Shown here: one piece after another, positions 63,502 to 64,000 of the stretch
Layout of the letters: the number at the start of each line of letters is the position of its first letter
Numbering within the stretch: the stretch's first letter is position 1
Assembly (NCBI GenBank): GCA_963924555.1
Contig: OZ004584.1
Location: 1,301,001 to 1,365,000 of the forward strand
DNA from: Crambe crambe
Taxonomy: Eukaryota > Porifera > Demospongiae > Poecilosclerida > Crambeidae
DNA length: 64,000 bases
Direction: 5' to 3'
Position numbers and translations under genes: made by a program
The notes under the pieces: model-generated
Database searches by the model: none
What the model was told of the DNA's origin: nothing
What the model saw: the letters and a program-made list of their open reading frames with translations, nothing else

Positions 63502-63791
63502 GACCAATTGGGTCCAGTAGGACAGGGCCCCAATATACCCCCAAACGAAAATCTTATAGGGAAAGAGAGGTGATCCAGATAACCAGGGATAAAGGTAATA
63601 ATAAATATTGAGTAATATAAAGCATTGCTTGATAGGCAGCAATTTACAAAAATCTGGATCCGCCAACAACAAATAGCAAACAAGTCATCTGTAGCATTTT
63701 GGGGTGCACTGGCCACGACCCTATGCCAAAATGTAACCACATTGAGCTAACCACAATTGCCAAAAAGGGGTGGGCTAGGACGAACCATTAA
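63502..63791 (+). repeat. B2 repeat of YR element 2, right end of the element
   Basis: Second copy of the 290-bp B repeat. It is separated from A2 by about 105 bp (63397-63501), pyrimidine-rich, that do not occur elsewhere in the window. The element ends at CCATTAA|CTACAG. Confidence 0.9.
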
Positions 63792-64000
63792 CTACAGGAG
63801 CAGATACAGGATTTTGAAAGGGGTAGTTTATATTATCTGCGCGTTTATGCGCGTTTGGCCCATTTTTCTTAACCACACCCTTTTGCGCCCACTTGATGTT
63901 TAGACAAGAGCATTATTGCTAATGCAGACAATCTTGTGGCATGCTGTTAGATATACAAACATGCCCCAGCCAGCTAATACAAACCATTGTGGGTGGCATG
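63792..64000. other. Flank after the retroelement
   Basis: 209 bp of unrecognised sequence with GCGCGTTTATGCGCGTTTGG near 63838. No feature called. Confidence 0.4.

Larger units (their letters stand above)
58447..63791 (+). mobile_element. Ngaro-type retroelement 2 with split direct repeats A1-internal-B1-A2-B2
   Basis: A1 (58447-58626) and A2 (63217-63396) are near-identical 180-bp repeats. B1 (62927-63216) and B2 (63502-63791) are near-identical 290-bp repeats. A2 follows B1 directly. This is the split-direct-repeat layout of Ngaro and related YR retroelements. Internal order: gag exon, minisatellite, RT-RNase H remnant, YR remnant. The coding parts are degenerate, yet both repeat pairs remain almost identical, so the insertion is not very old. 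Being complete at both ends, it is a reference copy for defining the family's termini. Confidence 0.9.

Overview
This is eukaryotic, animal-type DNA. It has spliced genes with GT-AG introns, many microsatellites, and a dense load of nested DNA transposons, MITEs, a LINE fragment and tyrosine-recombinase retroelements. There is no prokaryotic operon structure. The mix of a secreted PI-PLC-like gene, a multicopy cysteine-rich secreted family of a kind I recall from sponges and cnidarians, and Ngaro-type retroelements suggests a non-bilaterian animal, most likely a sponge. That placement is an inference, not a proof.

Layout. (1) 0.4-2.9 kb: two tandem paralogous two-exon genes on + for small type II membrane proteins. 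(2) 2.9-5.0 kb: a nest of three mobile elements: a TTAA-flanked foldback element, holding a 5'-truncated LINE tail, which holds a MITE with a 9-bp target duplication. (3) 5.7-6.9 kb: the first three coding exons of an ABCF2-like ATPase on -, with no further exons visible. (4) 7.4-24.8 kb: a divergently transcribed secreted PI-PLC-X-like gene on +. Five exons are assigned, with a roughly 14-kb fourth intron that holds repeats and a probable unidentified multi-exon gene on -. (5) 25.8-52.3 kb: an array of about ten copies of a single-exon secreted cysteine-rich gene. All but one degenerate copy are on -. Two or three are intact and the rest are broken by frameshifts, truncations and insertions. 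Transposons sit between and inside the copies, including two TIR elements carrying multicopy 'host-like' genes at 28.7-31.7 kb. (6) 52.8-63.8 kb: two different tyrosine-recombinase (Ngaro/DIRS-type) retroelements head to tail. The second shows textbook split direct repeats (A1-internal-B1-A2-B2).

How it fits together. The cysteine-rich array looks like a birth-and-death family. Coding regions and flanks were duplicated together, a conserved TATA-containing core promoter survives upstream of several copies, and transposon insertions can be dated relative to the duplications because paralogous empty sites lie in the same window. The retroelements are degenerate: the first has premature stops and a frameshift, the second has lost its RT catalytic core. 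Both carry a predicted 5' intron in the gag-like ORF at the same phase.

Limits. Exon joins come from reading splice signals, phase and protein similarity from memory. No database search was possible, and coordinates of repeat edges may be off by a few bases.
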